Source of the DNA: Channallabes apus
Taxonomy: Eukaryota; Chordata; Actinopteri; Siluriformes; Clariidae
Length of the DNA: 64,000 bases
Reading direction: 5' to 3'
Assembly: GCA_030522415.1 (NCBI GenBank)
Contig: CM060108.1
Span: 40,105,756-40,169,755, forward strand
In this document: one piece after another, positions 1 through 10,924 of the stretch
Layout: the number at the start of each line of letters is the position of its first letter
Position numbering within the stretch: the stretch's first letter is position 1
Translations under genes and position numbers: made by a program
The notes under the pieces: generated by a model
Databases searched by the model: none
What the model was told of the DNA's origin: nothing
What the model saw: the letters and a program-made list of their open reading frames with translations, nothing else

Positions 1-22
1 AAAAAAAAACAGACTACCTTAC

Positions 23-255
23 CTCTGAATGTGTCATGTCTATTGTAATTGAGATTGTCCTTTTGCCAAGCCCTGCTTGCACAAGCTTGAGTTCATGTGA
101 AGGTGAATGGGTGGTCTCAGAATTTTTATCCAGAAGATACACATTTAAATCATATGGTTTAAATGGTTTTGCAGGCTTGGTATGTGTTCGGGATGCTACA
201 TTTATTCTTTTCCCCCCCACAGATTGCATGTCTTCGAAACATGCTAGGAAAGGCC
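23..255 (-). pseudogene. Exon 3 of G2/M E3-ligase-like gene, frame broken at a G run
   Basis: Minus-strand exon between a strong acceptor (pyrimidine tract then TAG, exon starting at 255) and a donor GTAAGG (last exon base 23). Joined to exon 2 it begins AFPSMFRRHA, then the frame fails at a run of seven G (about 218-224). With six G the frame would continue through KRINVASRTHTKPAKPF, YLLDKNSETT and LKLVQAGLGKR to THSE at the donor. The 'LQAGLG' block and the preceding MAR-x-FP segment resemble, from memory, the N-terminal half of multicopy fish proteins annotated as G2/M phase-specific E3 ubiquitin ligase-like; the HECT part would lie left of the window. Either a one-base homopolymer error or a real frameshift explains the break. 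Confidence 0.5.
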
Positions 256-462
256 CTACAAGGAAAAGAAAATTTATTTATTTTTGTTTTCCAACATAAA
301 ATTAATGTTGGTAAATAAATAGTCATAGAAATAATTTCATGTTTAACTAAGTTTGTTTAACTTTGTCAACTACTGTACTGTAAGGGGTTGACTAAGTACA
401 GAGTGCCTGCAAATTAAAGCTTTTAAGTATTTGATTGGGCATCCATGCTCTGCAAAATGCAC

Positions 463-635
463 CTGGCCATGTCCTGATCAATGGTGATATTTGTCTGTCT
501 TTGTTCTTGCACTGCTGTCTGCTGCCCCTGACCCTGAACTTGTGGACGTGGTGTTACAGGACTCTGATTAAGAGTCTGTGTTAGCACAGAGATGAGGCTC
601 TGTCCTGCACTAACCACATCCGGGTACTCTGTCTG
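463..635 (-). CDS. Exon 2 of G2/M E3-ligase-like gene
   Basis: Minus-strand exon with acceptor TTTGTGTTTAG (exon starts at 635) and donor CCAG|GTGCAT (last exon base 463). It reads QTEYPDVVSAGQSLISVL, a Gln-rich linker and ends in QDMA plus two bases of Arg (phase 2). If not spliced, the frame runs 13 codons further to a stop at 423. The 57-codon length and the phase fit exon 3, whose first bases complete the Arg of a 'MAR' motif. Family assignment is by recalled resemblance only; the splice signals and frame are directly visible. Confidence 0.5.
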
Positions 636-1045
636 CTAAACACAAAGTTAAAATTAGGAGTAATGCAAGTATAATGAGAAACAATGAAAAAAAAAAAACT
701 TTTTTTGTATTGTGCATTCAGAAGGTATTCAGAACACTTCAGTTTTTACAATGTTGTTATTATATGGTAAAATAAATAATTTTTTACTCCAAAATGACAA
801 CACACATTTTGGCACAATTATTAATGAAAGAATGAATAAATAAATAAATAAATAAATAAAACACAGATGTAAGTATCAGGGCCCTTTGCTATGACATTTT
901 AACTCGAGGCTACACTGTTATGGCTAGCAAAATCATGCATTTTATTTTTTGATATACAGGCAATAACCTTTAATAATGCCTTAAAAACTGCTTACTAAAC
1001 CTAACTAAAAAGACACGTGTTAACGGGCTATACTATATGACCTAC

Positions 1046-1117
1046 TCTGACAACTTGCAGAAAATATTCATAACACACGTAAGAAATGTATCGGTCACGG
1101 TGACGGTGATTATCCAT
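1046..1117 (-). CDS. Exon 1 of G2/M E3-ligase-like gene (start codon)
   Basis: Minus-strand ATG at 1117-1115 opens 24 codons (MDNHRHRDRYISYVCYEYFL..) ending at AGA|GTAGGT, phase 0, which matches exon 2 starting on a codon boundary at 635. The start 'MDN..RDR..SYV.YE.FL' resembles the N-termini of the same fish multicopy family. The intron is 410 bp. A promoter-like block lies immediately upstream. A purely fortuitous ORF is possible, but three consecutive exons with matching phases argue against it. Confidence 0.48.
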
Positions 1118-1149
1118 TTTCACACCTGTACGAGTTACCCACAGAAGTC

Positions 1150-1320
1150 ATGAGTCGCACTGGAGTGACGTAATCTCCCCCTTCGACTGATTGGCTAGAG
1201 GAGCAGCTGTCAATTCGGATTAGTTAACCAATGGTGACACTGAAGACCGCCCCTAATTTACACCAAACTCTGATGGTAAAGTTTTGAAACGCAAGCGCAA
1301 AACATGAGAACGTGAGCAAA
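1150..1320 (-). promoter_or_regulatory. CCAAT/GC-box promoter-like block
   Basis: Just upstream (on the minus strand) of the ATG at 1117. It contains a GATTGG/CCAATC box near 1186-1193, an inverted CCAATGG near 1228-1235, a GC box CCGCCCC at about 1246-1252, and CpG-containing sequence otherwise uncommon in this AT-rich window. No clear TATA box. Consistent with a TATA-less promoter for the minus-strand gene; function is inferred. Confidence 0.4.
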
Positions 1321-2720
1321 AGGGAAAGGCGTATAAGCACACACAAAAAAAAAATATGAGCGGAAAACCTGATTTTGTTTGTGACTCGAAAAATGCTGAA
1401 TTCATGTTTCAGTTTTGTGCAATATAATTTGTAATGGGTTTACCTTTGGAATTTGCACTTACTATTTTTCGACCCGTGACCGCGTTGATTGTTTTTCTAA
1501 ATAACTTTGCATCTATTTTTCATTTTTGCGCGTTATAATTTTACAAGTCTTTCATTTTCTTTTATTTACGCTTATTATTTTTCTATCTGTTACCGCAATA
1601 CTTTTGATGGAAATTTGATCCCATAACCATGATGCAAAAAAGCAGAAAATTCTGAGACTTAATGAAGGTTGCCCTTCTAAAGACCTCTTATAGAATATGT
1701 ATAGAACAAAAATAGGACTCTATTGATTTGTTTCTTGAAGCAAAATGTTTTCTAGAATGTCTTCTGTTTCTATAGAATTACACTGATCTATAACATCATT
1801 GTAACATCGTGTCTTGGAGAAATGTGCAGCACATCGCCAGGCCTCAGTGTCAAGTCAGCAAAAAAACACTTCTTTAGGACCTTTAGGTGGCGGTAGCGCA
1901 CTGCCTACTTTGCCTGCCGCAGATCAAATGGAGAAGAAGACCAAAAGGGAAAAAAGCGGCGGTTAAAACCACAGTCTGTGTTAAAAAAAAAACATGTAAG
2001 ACAAAGCTACTGGACATCCACCATAAGAGAAGACTGATGGAGCCAGTGAGAAAGAACATTTGTTAGGTAGTGACATGTTCCTGTACCCCTTACATTCAGC
2101 AAGCAAGCAGAAAAGATTCAATTCAAAAAATGTAATCTCCTTTCTGACTGATTCTTTTCACTGGAAAATTGTCAATGCAGATTGTGTGACATTGTGTATC
2201 AGTATCATTTAGTGGTATGATTAGCCAGATTTTGCAGGTGTCTGTTATATTGTGTGAATATTTAATTTATTACGCAATATATTTGTGGGCATTTCTTTGT
2301 TCAAGCAATTTCTCCCCAGAGTTGCAGGAAATGGCGATGGACACATCCCTCTCAAAATAGTCTGGTAGATGCCAAACAGACAGCTAGTATTAGCTGGCCA
2401 GTTTATGTGATAGAAAATAAATCACTGTACCTTAGATAAATTCAAACTAACTAGCCAAGTGAAGGGTATGTTAATTAGTAATGTACATTAATAAGTCAGT
2501 AGGGAAATATGTAATGGATAACTAACATTATATGAAGCTAAATTACTATAATGGCATGCACTTTAACATGGAATACAAGCTCAGTCCAGACAAAGTTATG
2601 TGTGTTTCTGAGCCAGCAATGGGTCAATAAGCAGTATAAACTCACTGAGTACATTTAGCCCAATCTATTTCTCTCAGCCTAAATAGTTTTTTAAATAATT
2701 TTTACTTGATTTTGTTGACA
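1321..2720. other. AT-rich intergenic stretch, no gene recognised
   Basis: No ORF with family resemblance. A short CpG-rich patch at about 1885-1960 (GGTGGCGGTAGCGCACTGCC, ending in GAAGAAG) resembles a repeat seen in many fish UTRs but I cannot name it. The rest is AT-rich unique-looking sequence. Confidence 0.4.
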
Positions 2721-2724
2721 GCCG

Positions 2725-2754
2725 TGATGATGATGATGATGATGATGATGATGA
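2725..2754. repeat. (GAT)n microsatellite
   Basis: About ten uninterrupted GAT/ATG units, seen directly. A short (ATT)n tract follows at about 2948-2970. Confidence 0.9.
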
Positions 2755-2774
2755 GTCAACAAAATCTCCTACGT

Positions 2775-2930
2775 TCCCTTGTAGAATAGTTAGGAGTCCA
2801 TGCTTTCACCATCATGGCCCGAGTTTGACTGAATCGGGTAACCAACCCCAGCCCCTGGGGATCACCAGTGCACTCAATCCAAGCCCAAGTAAATGGGGAT
2901 AAGGGCATCATGCACACAGTAGATATTTTA
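2775..2930 (+). repeat. Degenerate tRNA-derived SINE body
   Basis: Contains a decayed version of the same block seen in the better copies at 60001 and 62613: the B-box-like gagtttgac region, a 'ggtcccaagcccggataaa'-like stretch and 'gggcatcat'. Heavily mutated; orientation inferred from the order of these blocks. Confidence 0.4.
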
Positions 2931-2993
2931 CAAACCCATAACAATAATTTATTATTATTATTATTATTATGGTGATTATTCTGCATGTTCTCT

Positions 2994-4420
2994 AGTGAAG
3001 TTTGGCATTCCGCAGGGTTCAGTTTTAGGCCCACTGCTTTTTTCCCTTTACATGCTTCCTCTGGGCAACATAATCCGTAAGCATGGTATTAGTTTTCATT
3101 GTTATGCTGATGACACACAGTTATATGTCTCAGCAAAACCTGATGAGAAAAACCAGCTTACTAGCTTTTCTTATGCAGGACATAAGAAATTGGATGCTAA
3201 TTAACTTCCTTCTGCTTAATCCGGATAAGACAGAAGTTCTAGTCATAGGACCGCATACAGCTAGGAGTAAAATCTTAGATCACACCCTAACTTTAGATGG
3301 CCTTTCTGTTCCATCAAGTGCAACAGTTAAAGACCTCGGCGTGATTATAGATTCCAGCCTTTCATTTGAAGTTCATGTAGATAATATCACCAGGATAGCA
3401 TTCTTTCACCTCAGAAATATTGCCAAGATAAGAAATACAGGTCCTTCTCAAAGAATTAGCATATTGTGATGAAGTTCATTATTTTCTGTAATGTACTGAT
3501 AAACATTAGACTTTCATATATTTTAGATTCATTACACACAACTGAAGTAGTTCAAGCCTTTTATTGTTTTAATATTGATGATTGTGGCATACAGCTCATG
3601 AAAGGTCCTAATTTTTTGAGAAGAAACTGTATATTGTCGCTAAACGAGGCAGAAAAACTAGTTCATGCTTTTATCACTTCTAGGTTGAACTATTTGTAAT
3701 GCCTTACTGTCTGGTTGTTCAGCTAGGTGCATAAAGAAGCTTCAGCTAGTCCAGAATGCAGCAGCGAGAGTCCTCACTAGAACCAGAAGATATGAGCACA
3801 TCACCCCTATCCTATCTTCACTGCATTGGCTCCCTGTGAAATCTTGCATTGATTTTAAAATACTACTCTTGACATATAAAGCATTAAATGGTCTCGCGCC
3901 GCAGTATCTGAGCGAACTGCTAGTGTCTTATGATCCGCCACGCCTACTTCGATCAAAGGATGCAGGCTGCTTGTCAATACCGCGTATTATGAAAACTACA
4001 GCCGGGCTTTTTCTTACAAAGCCCCAAAATTATGGAATAGTCTTCCAAATAGTGTTCGGGACTCAGACACAGTCTCAGTGTTTAAGTCTAGGCTAAAAAC
4101 CTATTTATTTAGCCAAGCATTTTTATAAATAGATTTGCCTTGGGTAAAGGAGCGGATCTGGGGAACTCATGGACGTAAAGTATTATGGTGAACTGGTATG
4201 TTTAGATGCTGTCTTCCTCACTCTCATTTGATCACTCAGGTTTGTTGACTGTGAGGTGATTGTTTGCTTTACATCTCAGGGAGCCCTCATGTTTGTGTTT
4301 CCTTCTGGCTCTCCATTTTAGTTATGCTGTCATAGTTACTGGGTGTTTGTCTTAATTTTGTTACTGTTTTACGCTATTATCAATATGGAACTGTTGTCAG
4401 AGTGTGAATCTGTAAATATT
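2994..4420 (+). pseudogene. L2-type LINE ORF2 fragment (reverse transcriptase, C-terminus, 3' UTR)
   Basis: Translation shows the reverse-transcriptase block [16 protein letters not shown] and the catalytic-site block CYADDTQLY, then [39 protein letters not shown] and KILLLTYKALNGLAPQYL, the usual order in fish L2/CR1-group LINEs. The 5' end is truncated, so endonuclease and N-terminal RT are absent. Several frameshifts and stops (after SRLNYL, in the final segment) show it is dead. A Tc1-type MITE interrupts it at 3438-3629; removing it with one TA copy rejoins the frame as NIAKIRN-ILSLNEAEK. Past about 4130 comes the 3' UTR; the 3' boundary is approximate. Confidence 0.85.
3438..3629. mobile_element. 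Tc1/mariner MITE inside the L2 LINE
   Basis: 192-bp insertion with TA on both sides (3436-3437, 3630-3631), starting CAGGTCCTTCTCAAA and ending TTTTTTGAGAAGAAACTG. Its sequence matches the left inverted repeat of the element at 52633-55652, so it is an internally deleted member of that Tc1 family. No coding capacity. Confidence 0.8.
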
Positions 4421-4444
4421 AAATGTTTTGCATTGTCACTTTAG

Positions 4445-6329
4445 TAAGTTTGTCCTTTTAGCATTTACAGAAAAAGCTCTGAAAGATCATGCACAATGGA
4501 TTACGAGGGCTACTGGGATTTGCAGAAAGATTGTGTGCCACTTCTTCCATAGCTGGAAGAAGAGAGTAGCCTTGAAGGAAGCCCAAACAGAACTCAACCT
4601 TCCAGAGCACGCCATGGTGACAGACTGCTCAACACAATGGGGTTCCACTCAGAAGATGAACAAGGTTTCGAACACAACACATATCTGAGCAGGAGACCCA
4701 GTCCTTGAAGGACTAAGTCATCACTGATATGGCTGCACGATACAGTATATCGAAAAATTATCGTTATTGCGATAATGGTATACACAATATCTGTATCGCA
4801 AAGAGTTGCGATAAATGAATTTTAATTTGTGTGTTCAAATTTGACCAATCAGATGGGCCCTTACTAACTTTATACCCGCCTCCCAAGTAGGTGATATAAT
4901 GCTATTGGCTAGACCTGGCCGAAAGGTGAACCTAGCGGCTCAGAGCAGAGAATGGAAAATAAATATGGCAGCAGTAGAGACAAGCGAGGAAAATCAGAAA
5001 TCAGAATATCTGCTGAGGGTTTTAAGTCATTCATAGTGTTTTGAAGTCTAAATATTTGCAACTTCCTTGACATATAGCTTCTTTTTAGCCTGAATTAGAT
5101 TTAATTACATCAGACGAATATCTATTACCTGTTTATTTTAGTATGATCATTACATATATAAATGATTAAAAAAAAATAGCCAATAATAATAATAATAAAA
5201 AAATGCATTTCTCTAGGGAAATGTTATAACGCAAGAAATATCGTTATCGCAATATTCAACAGCAATATTGCATATCGCATATTTTCCTAATATCATGCAG
5301 CCCTAATCACTGAGTTGATTGTGCGTAATATTATCACAGTGTTTTTTTTTACGGTAAGAATAGCTTGTAATAGATTTATAAAATGCAATGTTTTTAATTT
5401 CACGACATTCACCAGCAGCAGCCTGTAGCCCAAAGCATTGCAGCGATGAAGGATAACCCAGAACAGGATGCAGAAAATCCACCTGCAGCTAAAGCCAAGA
5501 AAAAAACCCTGGCCAGTTTCTTTAAGAAAACCACAAGCACAACATCAGCGGCATCATTTGATCCCATGGTGCAGTTTAGAGAAGCAGAAGCTGCTGAACT
5601 CAATACTTACATTTGCATGCCATGTGTAGATCATGAAGAAGGTCCACTAAAATGTCACAAAATAAACTTCCCTAGGCTATGCAAACTAGCACAGAAATAT
5701 CTGTGCATACAAGCAACAAGCTCTGCATCAGAGAGAGCTTTTAGCACTAGTGGTAATATTGTAACAGATCATCCTGTATGAAACCAGACAAGGTTGACAT
5801 GCATGTTTTTTTGGGGGCAAAGAACCTTTCAGTTGCTAAATAGAATGTTTTAGAAAGAGAATTTTATTCTACCAGTTGGCCATTTAAAATAACAACAAGA
5901 GTTACCGAGGTTTAAGTTTTATTGATAAACCACACTCCTATATCGAGTTTTCTTTTCAAAAGAAATATACAAAGTATATGTCATATTCTGCTTAAATGTC
6001 CCTGTTTTGGGACAAAATATAAGGATATAAACATTGGTATTTATTAAATTTATCTGTACTTTTTACTTTTTAATTTTATTTTAAAGTTAATGTAATGTAA
6101 TTTAATTCAGTAATGTAAAGACGTTACTGTTATTTAATTTTGTACAATTTTGTTTTAATTTGAAAACATTGTTCATTTCTAGTTGTGGCTAGATTGCACT
6201 GTGTGTGGATTTTCCTTGATAACAAGCAAGTTGAGTCATACCACTTGTTTATCGTATCGAAATTGTAAATCGCTATTTTGACCTTAATAATCACAATGTG
6301 ACATTTTTCCAAAATTGTGCAGCCCTAGC
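4445..6329 (+). pseudogene. ZBED-type hAT transposase remnant (interrupted)
   Basis: Two parts of one transposase. Part 1 (4445-4719) reads ICRKIVCHFFHSWKKRVALK and LNLPEHAMVTDCSTQWGST, matching the RNase-H-like core around the second catalytic Asp of ZBED/hAT proteins. Part 2 (5410-5830) reads INFPRLCKLAQKYLCIQATS followed by SASERAFSTSGNIVT, the hAT C-terminal dimerisation motif. Between them sits a separate hAT MITE (4728-5305). The right terminus is probably at about 6329, GTGCAGCCCTA. The 5' part and left end are missing and several stops occur, so it is inactive. Confidence 0.8.
4728..5305. mobile_element. Non-autonomous hAT element with 8-bp target duplication
   Basis: 578 bp bounded by TATGGCTGCACGAT at the left and ATCATGCAGCCCTA at the right (imperfect inverted termini), with perfect 8-bp duplications ATCACTGA at 4720-4727 and 5306-5313. 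Interior is AT-rich with a CCAAT-like patch near 4845 and no ORF. The 8-bp duplication is diagnostic of the hAT superfamily. Confidence 0.85.
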
Positions 6330-6600
6330 TTTAACAGTAAAACTGATTCGGTTTCCTCTCTAGTGAACACCAAGATTCTCCTGACTGCTAAATAGTTGCT
6401 GTCTCTCTCTTTCTCTTCTCCTGCATTTCTTTTTTTACTTTAGACTCCTACTTTAAGAGCTATTTCTTACATCATTTCTCTAATGTGATGAAGACATTGC
6501 ATTGATGGTAAAAATATAAACAATCCTAATAATAGTCTAAGATGTGTGTGTCCACCTGCATATATTCCTCTCTGTGAACTGTGCTTGGTGTTTAAGAACA
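6330..6600. other. Region upstream of the FcRL first exon
   Basis: No ORF of interest. AT-rich, pyrimidine-rich at 6400-6430. Likely the 5' flank of the FcRL gene, but no TATA box at a convincing distance was seen. Confidence 0.35.
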
Positions 6601-6610
6601 GAGGAAGTGG
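6601..6610 (+). promoter_or_regulatory. ETS/PU.1-like site upstream of the FcRL start codon
   Basis: GAGGAAGTGG, 50 bp upstream of the ATG at 6660. PU.1 sites of this form close to the transcription start are a known feature of TATA-less myeloid and Fc-receptor promoters. A 10-bp match can occur by chance, so this is suggestive only. Confidence 0.35.
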
Positions 6611-6659
6611 TAAGGCTGTAACAAACACATCTCATGCAGACAGTCATCAGTAGGACAGG

Positions 6660-6690
6660 ATGGAGCTCCGTCCACTCTATGTGACTCTGT
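6660..6690 (+). CDS. FcRL exon 1: first part of signal peptide
   Basis: ATG at 6660-6662 gives MELRPLYVTL plus one base, followed by donor GTGAGT. Fc-receptor genes typically split the signal peptide between a short ATG exon and a mini-exon, and MEL-x-PL starts are familiar in fish FcRL proteins. With exon 2 it forms a hydrophobic signal sequence (MELRPLYVTLLLMGLIIHC..). Confidence 0.65.
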
Positions 6691-8630
6691 GTGAGTAAAT
6701 GTTCTCTGTGTGTCTTCATTACAATGATTGGGGCTAAATTAAATTTCTAGTTAATAGGCTGAGAGTCCTGACACTGGATTTTGTGTGATTATTTATTTTT
6801 TCTGTAGCTAAAGTTTAATACAAAATTGAGCATGAGCAGCACATTCTACTTTTGTCCAGTGTATCTACATTTAGCCCCGGTGTATTTTCCAAGTAAAGTA
6901 TTAGTCATTAAACAACCTTAAAGCTCTGCAAGTCTAAGTGTCCAAGGAGACAGTACTATAACTGATGCATTTACATTCTTTAAGACACAGAAAATAAACC
7001 GTGGATGAGGAGGTCTCATATAACGTGTGAAATAATGTAGGTACAGATTGATTTACATTTTCAGATGGAACTTCAGAGTTTGCAGACTGAAAATAGAGTA
7101 AAGTTTTTTTTTGCTCTACATTGTTTTGTAATTTCAAAAAGACACTTAAACAGGGAAACTGTTTATTGCTAACCTTTTTTGTGAATTTAATTTTGGGAGT
7201 TTAAATGAACAGGCTAAGATTCAGACATCAGGTTCTGTGTGATTATTTTATGATTCTGCAGTTCAGGATGTTGAATTCATAATAACAGCGAGTGCAGCTT
7301 TTGCAACCATCACATTTTACCCAATTTTAATGAGTACAATGTGAAATTTATGAAAATGTATTAAATCAACAATTGCATGCTGATGTCTCACATGTTGAGT
7401 TAATAATTTTAGCTGCCATTATCCATTAGAGGGAAATATTTGATTAGGATTTTATTTTTTATATTTCATAAAAAAAATTTATTGGTGATATTTCTGGACT
7501 CTAACATATGTAAAATGAAAAAAACATTTACTACTTTTGATTCCGTAGAAATATTTTAAAAGTCTCCAGGTCTTGTGTGACAGATCCTCCAGTGTGTGAC
7601 AACAGATTGTGACAAACATACAGGACATCAACAGACTGAGTTTCTAAATGAAAGAGTTTTACATTCATTCATAGACAGAGCACTGTGTTTACACTTACAT
7701 TTAGGCATTTGGCAGACGCTCTTATCCAGAGTGACTTACAAAAAGTGCTTTAAAGTTTATTACATCAGTGGATACTGTACATACTTACACTGGGTTAACT
7801 AGGTTAATAACTAAGTGCCATTAGTCCAACACAACTTGGAAGAGTTTTTTTTTTTTTCCAAGTACTGGAGAAACAGTTGCGTCTTGAGTCGTCGTTTAAG
7901 TCGTGTTAAACATCAGATCAGAGCAGATGCTGCTTTCAATAAATCTGTTAGAGATTAATTTAACATATATAGTGTAATAGCAGTTCACATTATACTAACA
8001 TGCTGTTGAATTCCTCAGTCTGATTGGTCAGAAGGTGTTGATTTATTTTCTATAACAGCAGCTCTGACAATAGCACTGGTTGAAAGACAAAGCACAGGCT
8101 GTTGTCACACTATGTTTTCTTTATAAAGTAATATAGGGACAATTATAGTGAGCAAAACATGTTATTTAACAGACTTGAAACTATTTGTTTCTGTTATAAA
8201 ACAGATAGTTTCATAATGGTTGATGTAGTTATAGTTTCTGTAAGGAGATGATAACTCTGGAACATTTACAGAGTCCTTAAAGTCAGTGCTTTGTAATGGT
8301 CAGTAATTTGTTCATCATGGAAAAGTCTTTATTTCACTGGATTTGGAGAGGAATGTACAGTAGATTAAGACAGATCGTTCTTTGCAGTTTCTCATGAACA
8401 TGAATATTTTTTGCCGGTGTATTTTTTTGCAACTTTAGTTGTGAGAAACTGATGCTAGTGACTTTTAGTTGCTATGATGTTAGTGACAAAAAATTATTTA
8501 TGGTTTGTGCCTTGTGGTTGTCATACAATATTAAACCTGACTATAAATGGTAAAAACTATGGGATTTCCATTAATATTCATATGGGTAAATGGGTTTGGT
8601 GTCCTTTGAGTGAATTTGGACATACCTTCT
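6691..8630. other. Intron 1, first part, with fragmentary repeats
   Basis: No coding exon recognised. At 7695-7735 (minus sense) lies the tail of a tRNA-SINE/HE1-like repeat (GGCAGACGCTCTTATCCAGA). At about 7985-8090 is a repeated fish sequence of the 'CTGATTGGTCAGAAGGTGTTGA' kind, probably a MITE edge. The remainder is AT-rich. Confidence 0.4.
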
Positions 8631-8639
8631 AAATCTTTA

Positions 8640-8865
8640 GTTTTTTATTGTTTTTATTTGACCTTATAGAACAATAATGCATTTCAAAACTATGAAATAA
8701 CACATATGGATATTTAAAAACAACAGTCAGTTGTCATTTTTAGACATGAAGGTCAGCTGTTCTGGAACAGTATTGTCAAGTGCATTTGCAAAACCCATCA
8801 AGCACCATGATGAAACTGGCTCCCATGAAGAACATCCCATTAAAGCAAGACCAAACCGTATATGG
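8640..8865 (+). pseudogene. Tc1-like transposase N-terminal remnant
   Basis: Plus-strand reading contains MKVSCSGTVLSSAFAKPIKHHDETGSHE in decayed form, resembling the N-terminal helix-turn-helix start of a salmonid-type Tc1 transposase (MKVSxSGK..., KxIKxYxETGSHEDR). Only the first third is left and it abuts a second Tc1 fragment in the opposite orientation. Confidence 0.5.
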
Positions 8866-8899
8866 TATAAACATATATATGGTATACAGTTAAAAAAGT

Positions 8900-9480
8900 C
8901 ACATAGTCTAATATTTTGTAGGACCTCTGTTTGCTTCGATTATGGCACATGTTCACCTTGGCTTTGTTTCGATAAGCTTATGCAACGTCAGTTTCTCTTG
9001 TGTTGATGATGGAAGAGTTGGACTGCTGTGTAACATCTCGAGCACATCCCAAAGATTCTCATGGGTTAGGGTTTGGGCTCTGTGGTGACCAATCCATGTG
9101 TTAAAATTATATCTCATGCTCTCTGTAACACTCTTTCACAATTAGACCTAGATGAATCCTAACATTGTCATCCTGCATATGCCCGTGCCATCAGGAAAGA
9201 AATAATCCATTGATTATAAACCTGGTCTTTCAGTGTATTCAGGTTGTCAGCTGATCTCAGTTTAGGGTACATAACATTGCATTAATTTACCTCTTTTGTA
9301 ACCCTGATGCACCCATCACTCCAGAGCAGGGAAAATCTGGATTCATCAGACCACCTGACCTTCTTAGACTCCCTAGCAAATGAAAGCAATGTTTTACCCA
9401 ATTAGAGTCACTGATAAGTGGTTTTCTTAAGGATAAACAGCTGTTTAGTCCCAATCCCCTGAGTGTCTGTGCAGGTGGAA
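8900..9480 (-). pseudogene. Tc1-like transposase remnant, minus strand
   Basis: The nucleotide sequence follows a common fish Tc1 transposase gene in reverse: a decayed counterpart of the PPQSPDLNPIENLW catalytic block lies near 9050-9100 and the WSDESRF block near 9325-9345. Multiple stops and frameshifts; no ORF survives. Termini not found. Confidence 0.55.
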
Positions 9481-9594
9481 ACTTTAGGTATTTTTGCTTA
9501 CTTTTTAGCTATTAGACCATTAGTTTTATTGTTGTTTTTTAATGATCACAATTATATATAATATGATCTATATGTGTGTATATAATTATGTGTG

Positions 9595-9760
9595 TGTGTA
9601 AGTAAGCTAAGCTAGCAAAACTAGCAGGCATAAATAGGTTATGTTTAGGAAAATGGTATCAGATCGGTACGTGGACTCAAATAGTCGCCGATTCTGATGC
9701 CAGATTTTTTTGTGGTATCTGTAGCATTTCCGATACCAGTATCGGAATCGGAACAACCCT
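9595..9760. repeat. Palindromic MITE, copy 1
   Basis: Contains the inverted core GGTATCGG/CCGATACC and 'ccagtatcggaatcgg..acaaccct'. A close second copy is at 32229-32393, sharing the left block aagtaagctaagctagcaaa. The 'AGGGTTGTTCCGATT' end is reminiscent of hAT MITEs, but no clean target duplication was found. Confidence 0.6.
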
Positions 9761-9761
9761 A

Positions 9762-9846
9762 TATACATACATACATACATACATACATACATACATACAC
9801 ACATACACACACACATACACACACACATACACACACACACACACAA
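9762..9846. repeat. (ATAC)n / (AC)n compound microsatellite
   Basis: About ten ATAC units grading into AC repeats, with another AC tract at 9872-9886. The Cys/Val and His/Thr ORFs over this tract are translation artefacts. Confidence 0.9.
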
Positions 9847-9889
9847 TTTCTGACAATATCTGGCAATTATACACACACACACACACGTC

Positions 9890-10874
9890 TCCTAAAAAAG
9901 AAATAGCTGATATTTGTACAACAGGTCTAACAGTTGATGATCAGTTTGCACATCATTTTAAAGAATAAAAACACACTCTGTTCACTGACTGCTCACACGC
10001 TGGTCATCGCTCTTTTTAGCGTCAGCAACATTGACACTTCACCACCATTTTTCCACCACATGCAGAAACCAAAATTCTCTCCTCTATCTCTCTATCTATT
10101 TTTCTCTTCTTTCTTTTCATGAACACTGTTTCATATATGAGAACTTGTTCACCACGCACAATGACAGTATATTTTACAAAGGTTTTCCCAAATATTTCCT
10201 TCACCTTTCCCATTGAACTACAGTATAACTCACTCATGATTTTTTTGGTTATTTAAGCAGTTTTATTTATTTATTTGGTCGGGGTCTATGAAGCCTCAAA
10301 CAGCTTTAATGGTGCTGTAGGTCTCTTGGCAGCCTCCCTGCTTTACTGGTAAGATTTTTTTTTTAGCTTTTTTTTTTTTTTTTTGCAAGTACATCTGTCC
10401 TTGTTGATGTGCCCACATGAGAACATGTCTTAAGCAATCAGATGAAACCAATAATGCAGCAAGAAAATCTAACAGAAACAGCAAATATTTATTGGGATTA
10501 ATTGACAGGAGAATGATAATTAATTTTCAACATGAGTTTGAATGTGATTGTTTATTCCAGAGCATAGTCATATGGCCCATTTTGATTGCACATGCAAAAT
10601 GTTTTTTTTTCCTCCCTAAACTGTTTTGATTTCTTTTTTGCTTGAATTACAGTATGTGGAAAAAGATCTGACAAGATATTTGTTTGTTTGTTTTAAAACC
10701 CGAAATTTTAACAGGGATCTACAGGCTTCTTATACCTGTTCAGCAATGTAGAGAAAGACTTTTTACACACCACTGTAATGCACATTATGAGCGATAAAAA
10801 CATTCTACAAAACATACTACAAAAGCTGCTTGTAGTAAATCATCACAGTCTCATGTGTGACTTTCTACCTGCAT

Positions 10875-10905
<31 letters not shown>

Positions 10906-10920
10906 CTTTTTCTATGCATG
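9890..10920. other. Intron stretch, no gene recognised
   Basis: T-rich runs at 10349-10384, a (TC)n tract at 10876-10901, and no ORF with family resemblance. Possibly contains an old retroposon 3' end near 10240-10420, which I cannot identify. Confidence 0.35.
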
Positions 10921-10924
10921 CGCT

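Noticed and set aside
6780..7330. Additional FcRL exons after TTCTGTAG / TTCTGCAG acceptor-like sites
   Set aside because: The following sequence has no open frame with Ig features.
9607..9906. Cys/Val-rich and His/Thr-rich frames over the ATAC/AC repeat
   Set aside because: They are translations of a microsatellite in several frames, with no start context or homology.
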